Of a stretch of 14,129 nt of DNA, positions 1 to 6,134 are shown one piece after another. The stretch lies in contig DATFYI010000098.1 of the NCBI GenBank assembly GCA_035315125.1, forward strand, positions 1-14,129. The letters are read 5' to 3'. A program made the translations under genes and the position numbers. The notes beneath the pieces are model-generated. The model saw only the letters and a list, made by a program, of their open reading frames with translations, did not search any database and was not told the DNA's origin. Every line of letters begins with the position of its first letter. Within the stretch, counting starts at the first letter, position 1. Source of the DNA: DATFYI01 sp035315125. GTDB lineage: Bacteria; Chloroflexota; Anaerolineae; Anaerolineales; Anaerolineaceae.

Positions 1-377
1 ATGCCGTTTGTAGTAGTATCCAATGGAATAAGTCCTAAACGCAGCGGGATGACGGCAATGGCGGCCATAAGCAAATTGGAGGCTGGGCCAGCCAGGGCAA
101 CCCACAGCATGGCAAAAGGTGAGCGACGGCGTAAAGTGTAAGGGTCAATCGGAACCGGTTTGGCCCAACCAAAGCCTGCCACTAATAACAAAATCGTACC
201 CATAATGTCAAGATGTGCAAATGGGTTAAGGGTCAGGCGGCCGTTCAGACGCAGCGTATCATCTCCGTAAGCGGTTGCCACCAGGGCATGGGAAAGTTCA
301 TGGACTGTAAATGCAATCAATAAAGTTATTATCAAACTGATAACATAAGCGGGGGTGTAATTTTGAAAATTGAACAT
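1..377 (-). CDS. Site-2 protease family (peptidase M50) membrane protein, partial (C-terminus beyond window)
   Basis: Intramembrane zinc metallopeptidase of the M50/S2P family, N-terminal about 125 residues; the rest lies beyond position 1. Read from ATG at 377-375 on the minus strand, it begins with a hydrophobic segment (about residues 10-25) running into the zinc-binding HELSH (26-30). NPFAHLD (51-57) follows, the family's third-ligand region, with the Asp as likely zinc ligand. Next come GWAKPVPID, a hallmark of the bacterial M50B subgroup, and a membrane segment with the GPASN motif (about 96-100). Such proteins cleave substrates within the membrane, but nothing here shows the target. 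There is no Shine-Dalgarno sequence. A TATAAT box on the minus strand ends 6 nt before the ATG, so the mRNA is probably leaderless. It is divergent from the DUF951 gene. Family call is certain; function beyond peptidase is not. Confidence 0.93.
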   Translation of the reverse strand, partial: MFNFQNYTPAYVISLIITLLIAFTVHELSHALVATAYGDDTLRLNGRLTLNPFAHLDIMGTILLLVAGFGWAKPVPIDPYTLRRRSPFAMLWVALAGPASNLLMAAIAVIPLRLGLIPLDTTTNG

Positions 378-383
378 TTTTTG

Positions 384-389
384 ATTATA
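384..389 (-). promoter_or_regulatory. -10 box (TATAAT) of leaderless promoter for the M50 peptidase
   Basis: A perfect TATAAT reads on the minus strand and is followed by 6 nt (CAAAAA) and then the ATG at 377. Initiation usually falls 6-8 nt after the -10 box, which would place the first transcribed base at or next to the A of the ATG. No convincing -35 box is seen 16-18 bp upstream. Confidence 0.6.
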
Positions 390-400
390 ACATGGGGTGG

Positions 401-406
401 TATAAT
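401..406 (+). promoter_or_regulatory. -10 box (TATAAT) of leaderless promoter for DUF951 gene
   Basis: A perfect TATAAT on the plus strand is followed by 6 nt (CTTGGC) and a GTG at 413, the same geometry as the opposing box at 384-389. The predicted start of transcription coincides with the GTG. This is the reason for preferring GTG 413 over the upstream ATG 392, since a transcript beginning near 413 would not contain 392. No good -35 hexamer is visible; the region 377-383 is only T-rich. Confidence 0.55.
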
Positions 407-412
407 CTTGGC

Positions 413-622
413 GTGCTGTCTGATATAAGGTTGAATGACGTGGTTCGATTGCGAAAACCCCACCCATGCGGTGGCTATGAATGGAAAATTGTCAGGTTGG
501 GCGCAGATATTGGTCTGGAATGCTGCACCTGCGGGAGACGGGTGTTGTTATCCCGGCGGGAGCTGGAGCACCGCCTGAAAACAATCCTGTCACGAGGTCC
601 TGATGAGTTACCTTCAACCTGA
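413..622 (+). CDS. DUF951 family small protein
   Basis: Small protein of 69 residues if started at GTG 413 (76 if started at ATG 392). It matches the DUF951 family, which typically has about 60-70 residues: a short N-terminal strand, then RLRKPHPCGGYEW (about residues 12-24), RLGADI (28-33), and a C-terminal CCTCGRRV (37-44) followed by a basic helix. The conserved Cys residues (19, 37/38, 40) resemble a small zinc-ribbon-like fold, but metal binding is inference. The family's function is unknown. The GTG start is chosen because it fits the family length and sits 6 nt after a TATAAT box. The 3' end overlaps the next gene by 20 bp, so the two are probably co-transcribed. Confidence 0.85.
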   Translation: MLSDIRLNDVVRLRKPHPCGGYEWKIVRLGADIGLECCTCGRRVLLSRRELEHRLKTILSRGPDELPST

Positions 623-1826
623 TCAACCCAAGCGTATTTTGATTTTGACTGCCGATGCTGGATTTGGTCATCGTTCGGCTGCTAATGCGGTAGCGGCGAG
701 CCTGGAAGAACTCCATAAGGATCAGTGTCAAATCGATATCGTCGATCCCCAGGATGACCTGCCTTTTTTAATACGGGAAAGTCAAAACAATTATGACCGT
801 ATTATTCGAGAATTGCCCAAGCTATACCACTTTGGCTATGATGCCAGCGACGCAAATGTGCCAAACCTGATCGTACAAAATGCCTTAACGGTGTCCTTGT
901 ATGATGCAATGTCCAATCTTTTGAAACGCTACAAACCGGACGCCATTCTGGTAACATTTCCAATCTACCAATCTCCCCTGATCTCGAATTTTATTATTAA
1001 AAGAACCTACATCCCGCTACTGACGGTCATAACGGATCTGACCAAAGTCCACCGTTTGTGGTTCAATAAAAATATTGATTGTTGTCTTGTACCTACCCAG
1101 GAAGCCTACGATCTTGCATTAGAGTATGGACTATCAAAGGACAAGGTTCTCATAACCGGGATTCCGGTACATCCGAACATTGTACGCGAAAAACGAAGCA
1201 AGCAAGAAATGCGCACCAAACTTGGCTGGCGAACAGATTTACCAACCATCCTGGTAGTAGGCAGTCGACGAGTCGAAGGATTGATCAATACCATCCGCAA
1301 GTTAAACGAATTCAACCAACCGCTGCAATTTGCGGTTGTCGCCGGTGGAGACGATCAAATATACCGCCAGGCCAAAGAAATTGACTGGCATTCACCTGCT
1401 TTTATTTATGACTACATTACCAATATGCCCGATTTAATGCATGCCTCCGACGCGATTGTTTCCAAAGCAGGAGGGTTGATCACCACAGAAGCGCTGGCAT
1501 GCGGTTTACCTATCATGATCATCGACGTGTTGCCAGGGCAAGAGATTGGAAACGCCGAATTTGTAGTGCAGGGCGGCGCGGCGGACCGGGTGAGCGATCC
1601 AAATAATGCACTTGAAGTCTTAACCAATTGGATGGCAAATGATTGTAAGCTGTTAAGAGAACGAGCCTTAAATTCTGCCCGACTGGGTAAGCCAATGGCA
1701 GCCTATCAAATAGCCGAATTAGTCTGGGAGGCAGCCGAAAGCGGCCCCATTCGGAAACGCAGAATAACCATTCCAGGCAGAGCCTTTTTGGTCAAACTAC
1801 TCAAACAAAATAAGATTCTTACCTGA
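603..1826 (+). CDS. Glycosyltransferase, MGDG synthase / MurG-like (GT28 family)
   Basis: A 407-residue cytosolic or membrane-associated glycosyltransferase of the MGDG-synthase type. The N-terminal domain opens with ILTADAGFGHRSAANAV (about 14-30), matching the GxGHxxAA signature of MGDG synthases and the Bacillus processive diacylglycerol glucosyltransferase UgtP. The C-terminal GT28-like domain carries SKAGGLITTEALACGLP (about 287-303) and PGQEIGNAEF, the nucleotide-sugar-binding region. It probably adds a sugar to diacylglycerol or a related lipid at the inner membrane face; the donor sugar cannot be read from the sequence. There is no signal peptide. A basic C-terminal tail (GPIRKRR, about 381-387, then a hydrophobic stretch) may touch the membrane. 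ATG 603 is preceded by GAGGT at 594-598 and overlaps the DUF951 gene by 20 bp. Not MurG itself: the N-terminal motif and context fit the glycolipid group better. Confidence 0.85.
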   Translation: MSYLQPDQPKRILILTADAGFGHRSAANAVAASLEELHKDQCQIDIVDPQDDLPFLIRESQNNYDRIIRELPKLYHFGYDASDANVPNLIVQNALTVSLYDAMSNLLKRYKPDAILVTFPIYQSPLISNFIIKRTYIPLLTVITDLTKVHRLWFNKNIDCCLVPTQEAYDLALEYGLSKDKVLITGIPVHPNIVREKRSKQEMRTKLGWRTDLPTILVVGSRRVEGLINTIRKLNEFNQPLQFAVVAGGDDQIYRQAKEIDWHSPAFIYDYITNMPDLMHASDAIVSKAGGLITTEALACGLPIMIIDVLPGQEIGNAEFVVQGGAADRVSDPNNALEVLTNWMANDCKLLRERALNSARLGKPMAAYQIAELVWEAAESGPIRKRRITIPGRAFLVKLLKQNKILT

Positions 1827-1930
1827 AACCTGCAGCTATCCCCTATTACCTAAGCGCCAATAATAAATTCGCAGGCTTAAAATTGAACGAATTCTATATA
1901 CTGCCAACTTTATTCCAATAAAATATATTA
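1827..1930. other. Convergent intergenic spacer, no clear terminator
   Basis: A 104 bp AT-rich gap between two convergent genes. The only dyad I can find is CCTGC (1829-1833) with GCAGG (1871-1875), whose 37 nt loop is too long for a typical intrinsic terminator. No T-tract follows. Opposing transcription from both sides may collide here. Confidence 0.4.
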
Positions 1931-3109
1931 TTACTTAATATTAATTAAATTCACCAACTCGGCCACGTTAGCCACCATACTCAGTACAAATGGAATACTG
2001 GTAGCGATACTGAACAATCGCAAGCTTTTGAAATAAACTGGCCAAACGGGTGTTTGAGCATCCAGAAATACATAAAGTTCTTCAAGCTTTTTTATACGAT
2101 CCATGTCGGAGCACAGCTCAGTAGAATCCTCGAGGTGGATCGTGTTTATAGATTCTGAAGTTAGTTTCAATAATTCCGTGGAAATGTCTTTTAACTTGGT
2201 CTGTTTAAAGCGCAGCATCGCCTGATGAGGAGACCAGAGCGGGATAATAATCAAAATTGGAACGATTAAGAAATAGGCAATGTAGATAATAAGCAGGGTT
2301 GTCCATAGCGGCTTACCACCTGCAATGATCGGATAATAATATGTATAGATCAAAGCCCAGACCAGCACCAGTATTACGTAGAGCCCCATGCCCGTAGAAA
2401 GCAACCCAATATCTGAAAAACCACCGCACTTATCCGGATGATGGGGATAGATTTTTTCGATGCAACCCGGTTGTTTAAAGAAATTATCGATCAGCCATAA
2501 AACATAAATCTGTCGAAAAACCAATAAGAAGATGATATAACAGGAAAATGCAAATATCAAGGTAAAAATAATTGTAGTGACTGGGGTGTAGTACCAGAAA
2601 TCTTTTATTCCAAGAGCTTTTTCTTGCAAGGGGACACAAAAAATCATGAATATACCGGTAGTAACGACCATCCCCAAAAATGCTAATCGATCGATAAACC
2701 CATTGTTGTATGCTTTTTTAATGGTCTGGGACAACTTTTCAAAGGACTGGTAGTCAGGTTTCTCAGTTATAATCAAACAATTATTTTCCAATATCGTGAT
2801 TGTTTTATAAGTTTTTCCAGGCATCCAGCGATAAAGCCCCCAGATCATTGGCAGGAAAATTGCCCAAACGTTCATCCCATTTAATAGTTCGGCAGGATTT
2901 TGGATGGACATGTATCTTTGACCCGCGTAGATGTGGTCAACGATTAAACCAACCAAAACATAAAGGATGATATATCCCAGGAAGGCAAAAAACCAGACAC
3001 GAGCAACGGAATATCGCTCTAAAAACGAGTATATTTTGTCACTTTGGATTAATTGGAATGTATTTTGAGCCTTTTCTTTGTTAATAGGTTTTACTTTTAT
3101 ACGGTTCAT
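1931..3109 (-). CDS. Uncharacterised polytopic membrane protein with HHPDKCGGF motif
   Basis: 392 residues; I cannot assign a function. Hydrophobic segments lie near 37-58, 82-95, 142-160, 175-206, 239-259, 268-291 and perhaps 365-388, so about six to eight membrane passes. Between the fourth and fifth lies a polar loop containing HHPDKCGGFSDIG (about 223-235). An HPD-x-(A/C)GG core recurs, as I recall, in other uncharacterised bacterial membrane proteins, and His, Asp and Cys there could bind a metal or form an active site; this is inference. Residues about 298-350 form a charged, helical, probably cytoplasmic segment. There is no signal peptide; the first 30 residues are polar and basic. 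The gene is markedly AT-rich compared with the flanking operons and stands alone. A weak GGAA precedes the ATG. It could be a transporter-like or sensory protein; no domain decides. Confidence 0.8.
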   Translation of the reverse strand: MNRIKVKPINKEKAQNTFQLIQSDKIYSFLERYSVARVWFFAFLGYIILYVLVGLIVDHIYAGQRYMSIQNPAELLNGMNVWAIFLPMIWGLYRWMPGKTYKTITILENNCLIITEKPDYQSFEKLSQTIKKAYNNGFIDRLAFLGMVVTTGIFMIFCVPLQEKALGIKDFWYYTPVTTIIFTLIFAFSCYIIFLLVFRQIYVLWLIDNFFKQPGCIEKIYPHHPDKCGGFSDIGLLSTGMGLYVILVLVWALIYTYYYPIIAGGKPLWTTLLIIYIAYFLIVPILIIIPLWSPHQAMLRFKQTKLKDISTELLKLTSESINTIHLEDSTELCSDMDRIKKLEELYVFLDAQTPVWPVYFKSLRLFSIATSIPFVLSMVANVAELVNLINIK

Positions 3110-3138
3110 TGATATTCCAATTCTTTGATAAACCCAGA

Positions 3139-3168
3139 TATATAAAGATCAGCCACTTTTCTACTCAA
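3139..3168 (-). promoter_or_regulatory. Possible promoter of the orphan membrane protein gene
   Basis: On the minus strand TTGAGT (plus coordinates 3163-3168) and TATATA (3139-3144) are separated by 18 bp. Each matches four of six consensus bases. Transcription would start near 3132, giving a leader of about 22 nt before the ATG at 3109. The DNA is AT-rich, so chance matches are likely. Confidence 0.35.
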
Positions 3169-3399
3169 TCTGATAACCAAAAGGTAAAATAAAATGTTTT
3201 TGTTACTAAGTATTAAGAACATTGATCTATCAAGCCAAATATCCCCTTTTCTGGATTGTCGCATAGAATCAATTGATCGAAATTAATTAGAAAGGGCGTT
3301 TCATGCGGGTTGGCAATGTAAATCGATCATGAAATTAATATTATACTAATTTTTGTGAATGACAAAGCCGAGAGAGCATTCCTTTTTGGGTATAAAAAG

Positions 3400-3417
3400 T
3401 GTGAAGAATTCCTCACA
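3400..3417. promoter_or_regulatory. Operator-like inverted repeat, 8 of 9 pairs matched
   Basis: An 18 bp dyad with arms TGTGAAGAA and TTCCTCACA; only the pair 3405/3412 fails. It starts 4 bp after a TATAAA (3391-3396), so a bound repressor would cover the predicted transcription start and 5' leader of the methyltransferase gene at 3448. The pattern resembles binding sites of dimeric helix-turn-helix regulators, but no regulator is encoded nearby and no second copy was noticed in the window. Confidence 0.4.
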
Positions 3418-3447
3418 ACCTAACTCTGGTCGATAAATAGAGCCACA

Positions 3448-4110
3448 TTGATAAATTTTCTGGAAATAACAAAAAATATTTATAATGTTTTACCGGGTTG
3501 GTTAAAAAGTGCTCACTGGGATAGGATAATATCGAGCAAACTCCCCTATAACAGCTACTTCTTCAAATTCGTTGAACGAACAGCGATTGAAAGCGCCCCA
3601 TTAATGGCAAAATCAATAATGGTTGACCTGAAACCTGCCAAAGTGATTGATGCAGGCTGCGGTACTGGGGCTTTAATAAACGAACTAAAAATATTGGGGT
3701 GCCAGGTAAGCGGGCTGGAGTATTCGGATACAGCCATCAAATTATGCCTTGCAAGGGGCTTAGATGTCCAGAAGTTTAATCTCGAAAGGGATTTTATTCC
3801 TACCAGATGTGAGTATGACGTAAGCATCAGTCTTGAAGTGGCCGAACATTTGTCAGAGGATTTCTCGGATCACTACGTTGAATTACTGACCAACCTGGCT
3901 CCGGTATTGGTATTTTCTGCGGCGCCACCTGGCCAATTTGGATTTGGACATATTAATGAGCAGCCGGCGGAATATTGGATAAAGAAATTCAAGAACTGCA
4001 ATTTCGAATTTGACCATGAGCTTTCGATGAAATGGAGGAAGAACTGGGCGGACTCCCATAAAGTGACCTGGTGGTATTACCAAAATTTGATGATTTTCAG
4101 AAAATCCTGA
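3448..4110 (+). CDS. Class I SAM-dependent methyltransferase
   Basis: A 220-residue methyltransferase of the type 11/25 Rossmann-fold kind. SAM-binding motif I is VIDAGCGTGAL (66-76), the acidic end of strand 2 is GLEYS (89-93), and the motif IV region is SLEVAEHL (118-125). The C-terminal part has GHINEQPAEYW (157-167) and a tail ending in YYQNLMIF, a pattern I associate with methyltransferases found in polysaccharide or secondary-metabolite loci; the substrate is unknown. The start is TTG 3448: the frame is closed by TAA at 3421-3423 and the first in-frame ATG (3604) would remove the residues before motif I. The only SD-like sequence is a weak AGAG (3439-3442), so expression may be low. It is AT-rich like its upstream neighbour and stands apart from the tsaE operon. 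Confidence 0.85.
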   Translation: MINFLEITKNIYNVLPGWLKSAHWDRIISSKLPYNSYFFKFVERTAIESAPLMAKSIMVDLKPAKVIDAGCGTGALINELKILGCQVSGLEYSDTAIKLCLARGLDVQKFNLERDFIPTRCEYDVSISLEVAEHLSEDFSDHYVELLTNLAPVLVFSAAPPGQFGFGHINEQPAEYWIKKFKNCNFEFDHELSMKWRKNWADSHKVTWWYYQNLMIFRKS

Positions 4111-4215
4111 CATCAGGCCTAAGTAAATCGACATGTCTGGGGCAATCATCAAAAAGGAAACAACCAAACAAATTTAGTCATATTTATGCAAAAAATATTT
4201 GAATTTGCTTATGAT

Positions 4216-4255
4216 TTGCCACTTCGGCAAGCGGGAATTTGCACAAATGAAGTGG
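4216..4255. repeat. Nested dyads in spacer upstream of tsaE
   Basis: The 257 bp gap 4111-4367 has several short symmetric elements: TTGCC/GGCAA (4216-4220/4226-4230), the longer-range CCACTTC/GAAGTGG (4219-4225/4249-4255), and ATTTG-CA-CAAAT (4237-4248). GAATTTGC also occurs twice as a direct repeat (4201-4208 and 4235-4242). The first two dyads share bases and are mutually exclusive as RNA hairpins. No T-tract follows, so this is not a standard terminator for the methyltransferase gene. It may be regulatory or chance. Confidence 0.3.
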
Positions 4256-4283
4256 ATCCATGATCTCTTCCCAGAAAATGAAA

Positions 4284-4289
4284 TATAAT
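4284..4289 (+). promoter_or_regulatory. Probable -10 box (TATAAT) of the tsaE-tsaB-rimI operon
   Basis: A perfect TATAAT lies 78 bp before the tsaE ATG and predicts a leader of about 70 nt. No recognisable -35 lies 16-18 bp upstream (4260-4267), and there is no TGn extension. It is the best promoter candidate in the 4111-4367 spacer. Confidence 0.4.
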
Positions 4290-4367
4290 ATAAGTTTAAC
4301 AGGCACGAAAAAACGCCAGGCGGGCAATTTCGTGTAGTGTTAAGCGATCCACCGTGGAAGACTGATC

Positions 4368-4862
4368 ATGCCCATACTGAACCCTCGCACATTTGAATTT
4401 TTCAGCCGCAGCCCGGAACAAACCCGGCGCCTGGGAATGCGTCTGGGTGCCCTGCTCCAGACAGGTGATTTGCTGTGTCTTTCCGGAGATTTGGGAGCAG
4501 GAAAAACGACGCTGGTGCAAGGCCTGGCGCAGGGCTGGGGTTCATTGGACGGTGTTTCGAGTCCAACTTTTGTCCTGGTGAATGTATACCGTAAACCTTC
4601 CGGACAAAACCTTTATCACCTGGATGCCTACCGCCTGCAGAACGCACTGGAAGCCGAAGATCTCGATTTGGACAGCATGCTGGAAAACGGCTCGCTGGTG
4701 GTCGAATGGCCAGAACGTATCATGGCAGCCTTGCCTGGCGATCGATTATGGATACAAATGCGCTGGATTGCGGATGAGCAACGGGGCATGATTTTTTTGC
4801 CAGAAGGTGAAAGATATGTTAAGGTCCTGGCTGAATTCCGAAAACAGGTGGTTGGAGGCTGA
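4368..4862 (+). CDS. tsaE: tRNA threonylcarbamoyladenosine biosynthesis ATPase TsaE
   Basis: P-loop ATPase that drives the TsaB-TsaD complex in making N6-threonylcarbamoyladenosine (t6A37) on ANN-decoding tRNAs, in the cytosol. At 164 residues it is close to the usual family size. Motifs: Walker A GDLGAGKTT (40-48), SPTFVLVNVY (65-74), HLDAYRL (84-90) and VVEWPER (111-117), all in canonical order. The start ATG 4368 has GGAAG at 4356-4360, 7 nt upstream. tsaB begins 2 nt after the stop, so the two are translationally linked. tsaD and tsaC are not in the window and must lie elsewhere. Identification is secure. Confidence 0.97.
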   Translation: MPILNPRTFEFFSRSPEQTRRLGMRLGALLQTGDLLCLSGDLGAGKTTLVQGLAQGWGSLDGVSSPTFVLVNVYRKPSGQNLYHLDAYRLQNALEAEDLDLDSMLENGSLVVEWPERIMAALPGDRLWIQMRWIADEQRGMIFLPEGERYVKVLAEFRKQVVGG

Positions 4863-4864
4863 GC

Positions 4865-5533
4865 ATGTTACTGGCAGTGGATAGCTCTACTCAATGGATC
4901 GGACTGGCTATCTATGACGGAGATCAGGTAATCGGCGAAATGGCCTGGCGTACCCAGAACCACCATACTATTGAGCTGGCCCCAGCCATCGGCAGCTTGC
5001 TCAAAAGATCAGGCGTCCAACCCAGCGACCTGCAGGCGCTGGCAGTGGCGCTGGGTCCCGGCTCATTTACCTGTTTGCGAATCGGGCTGGCCATCATCAA
5101 AGGAATGGCTCTGGCGCTCCATTTACCCGTGGTGGGTGTGCCAACATTGGACATCCTGGCTGTCGCGCAACCCATCCAGGAACTACCGTTGGCGGCAATT
5201 TTACCTGCCGGTCGAAAACGGTTGGCGGTTGGTTGGTACAATGCAGTTGATGGCAGGTGGGTAAGTCAGGGCGAAATCAAAGTATGCACAATTGAAGAAC
5301 TGGCGCAGCAAATCCGTAAACCGACGCTGGTGTGCGGTGAATTATCGGCCAACGACCGCCATGTATTAGCACGCAAACATAAAAACGTAGTGTTGGTTTC
5401 ACCAGCTCAATCGGCGCGCCGGCCGGCATTTCTGGCGGAGATCGCCTGGAAGCGCTGGCAAGGTGGGCAGGTTGACGAAGTGATGTCGCTGGCGCCAATC
5501 TATATCCATGTGGTGGAGTCAATCCCGGCGTGA
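4865..5533 (+). CDS. tsaB: tRNA t6A biosynthesis protein TsaB (ASKHA fold)
   Basis: Non-catalytic ASKHA-fold partner of TsaD that scaffolds the t6A37 complex with TsaE. The 222-residue length is typical. The N-terminal MLLAVDSST (1-9) is the phosphate-1-like loop, HHTIELAP (33-40) follows, and the conserved GPGSFTCLRIGL spans 64-75. The usual form of that motif has Gly where this protein has Cys70 (GPGSFTG). The C-terminal segment, normally ending P-x-Y-(L/V)-R, here reads PIYIH. Both changes look like lineage variants, since the gene is intact and in its usual place. TGGAGG (4853-4858) gives a strong ribosome site for ATG 4865. The 3' end overlaps the rimI start. Confidence 0.96.
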   Translation: MLLAVDSSTQWIGLAIYDGDQVIGEMAWRTQNHHTIELAPAIGSLLKRSGVQPSDLQALAVALGPGSFTCLRIGLAIIKGMALALHLPVVGVPTLDILAVAQPIQELPLAAILPAGRKRLAVGWYNAVDGRWVSQGEIKVCTIEELAQQIRKPTLVCGELSANDRHVLARKHKNVVLVSPAQSARRPAFLAEIAWKRWQGGQVDEVMSLAPIYIHVVESIPA

Positions 5534-6042
5534 TGGTAGCATTTAATGGGGCAGATATCACTATCCGGCCGATGCAACTCGAGGATATCCAAACCGTCCA
5601 CCAGATCGATGTAAGGTCATTCAGTCTACCCTGGCCAGAACGCTCTTACCGTTTTGAGCTGACTGAAAATCCGGCATCACGCTGCTGGGTAGCCGAGGTA
5701 AAAACCCCAGAAAACCAAAAACAGATCGCCGGCATGCTGGTTATGTGGCAGATTATTGACGAAGCCCATATTGGCACGCTGGCTACTGATCCGGATTTTC
5801 GCCAGCGCGGTGTGGCCCGGCGCATGTTGGCGCACGCTCTATCACAGGCTGCCGGAGAAGGTATTCAGAAAGTGTATTTAGAAGTACGTCGCAACAATAT
5901 CGCTGCACAGGCGCTTTACAAAGGATTTGGTTTTCAGGTCAGCAGCATTCGCCGCCATTACTATCCGGATACCGGCGAAGATGCTTTATTGATGACACTC
6001 GAAACGATTCACTTGGATTTTCTGGATCAGATGGTAGAATAA
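5530..6042 (+). CDS. rimI: Ribosomal-protein-alanine N-acetyltransferase RimI-like (GNAT)
   Basis: GNAT-fold acetyltransferase, 170 residues. RimI acetylates the N-terminal Ala of ribosomal protein S18, and homologues may act more widely. Visible features: FSLPWPE (31-37), typical of RimI; the acetyl-CoA pyrophosphate loop RQRGVA (91-96); the EVRRNNIAAQALYKGFGF segment (118-135); and RRHYYPDTGEDALLM (141-155), with the Tyr and Asp/Glu typical of the active-site end. The start is either GTG 5530 (4 bp overlap with the tsaB stop) or ATG 5533 (1 bp overlap, TGATG). GGTGGAG at 5512-5518 lies 11 or 14 nt upstream, so the choice is open but trivial. The adjacency tsaE-tsaB-rimI is a classic bacterial arrangement and supports the call over other GNATs. 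Confidence 0.92.
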   Translation: MMVAFNGADITIRPMQLEDIQTVHQIDVRSFSLPWPERSYRFELTENPASRCWVAEVKTPENQKQIAGMLVMWQIIDEAHIGTLATDPDFRQRGVARRMLAHALSQAAGEGIQKVYLEVRRNNIAAQALYKGFGFQVSSIRRHYYPDTGEDALLMTLETIHLDFLDQMVE

Positions 6043-6044
6043 CT

Positions 6045-6066
6045 AGCAGCAAGGCCTGGCTGCTTT
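6045..6066 (+). terminator. Weak hairpin after rimI, possible terminator
   Basis: AGCAGC (6045-6050) and GCTGCT (6059-6064) form a perfect 6 bp stem with an 8 nt loop three bases after the rimI stop, followed by only two or three T residues. It could attenuate rather than end transcription into the downstream glycosylase gene, 92 bp away. Confidence 0.35.
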
Positions 6067-6134
6067 AAGGATAAAACTGCGGATTATTAAAAACCAGGCG
6101 TTTGTAAACCCGAGCCCTAAAGATATGGAGGGTA

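Larger units (their letters stand above)
3110..3447. other. 338 bp AT-rich divergent intergenic region
   Basis: Separates the minus-strand membrane protein gene from the plus-strand methyltransferase gene. It holds the possible leftward promoter at 3139-3168, a TATACT at 3342-3347 and a TATAAA at 3391-3396 on the plus strand (neither with a good -35), and the operator-like dyad at 3400-3417. No ORF of plausible coding character and no tRNA-like fold is apparent. Confidence 0.5.

Noticed and set aside
392..412. ATG 392 as the start of the DUF951 protein
   Set aside because: It would place the perfect TATAAT box inside the coding sequence and adds seven residues not expected in the family; it also lacks a ribosome site. 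Kept as an alternative only.
603..1826. Annotation as MurG (peptidoglycan lipid II synthase)
   Set aside because: The N-terminal TADAGFGHRSAA motif and the lack of mur/fts neighbours fit the MGDG synthase/UgtP branch; only the C-terminal GT28-like domain is shared.
1829..1875. CCTGC/GCAGG dyad as a bidirectional terminator between convergent genes
   Set aside because: A 5 bp stem with a 37 nt loop and no T-tract is too weak to call.
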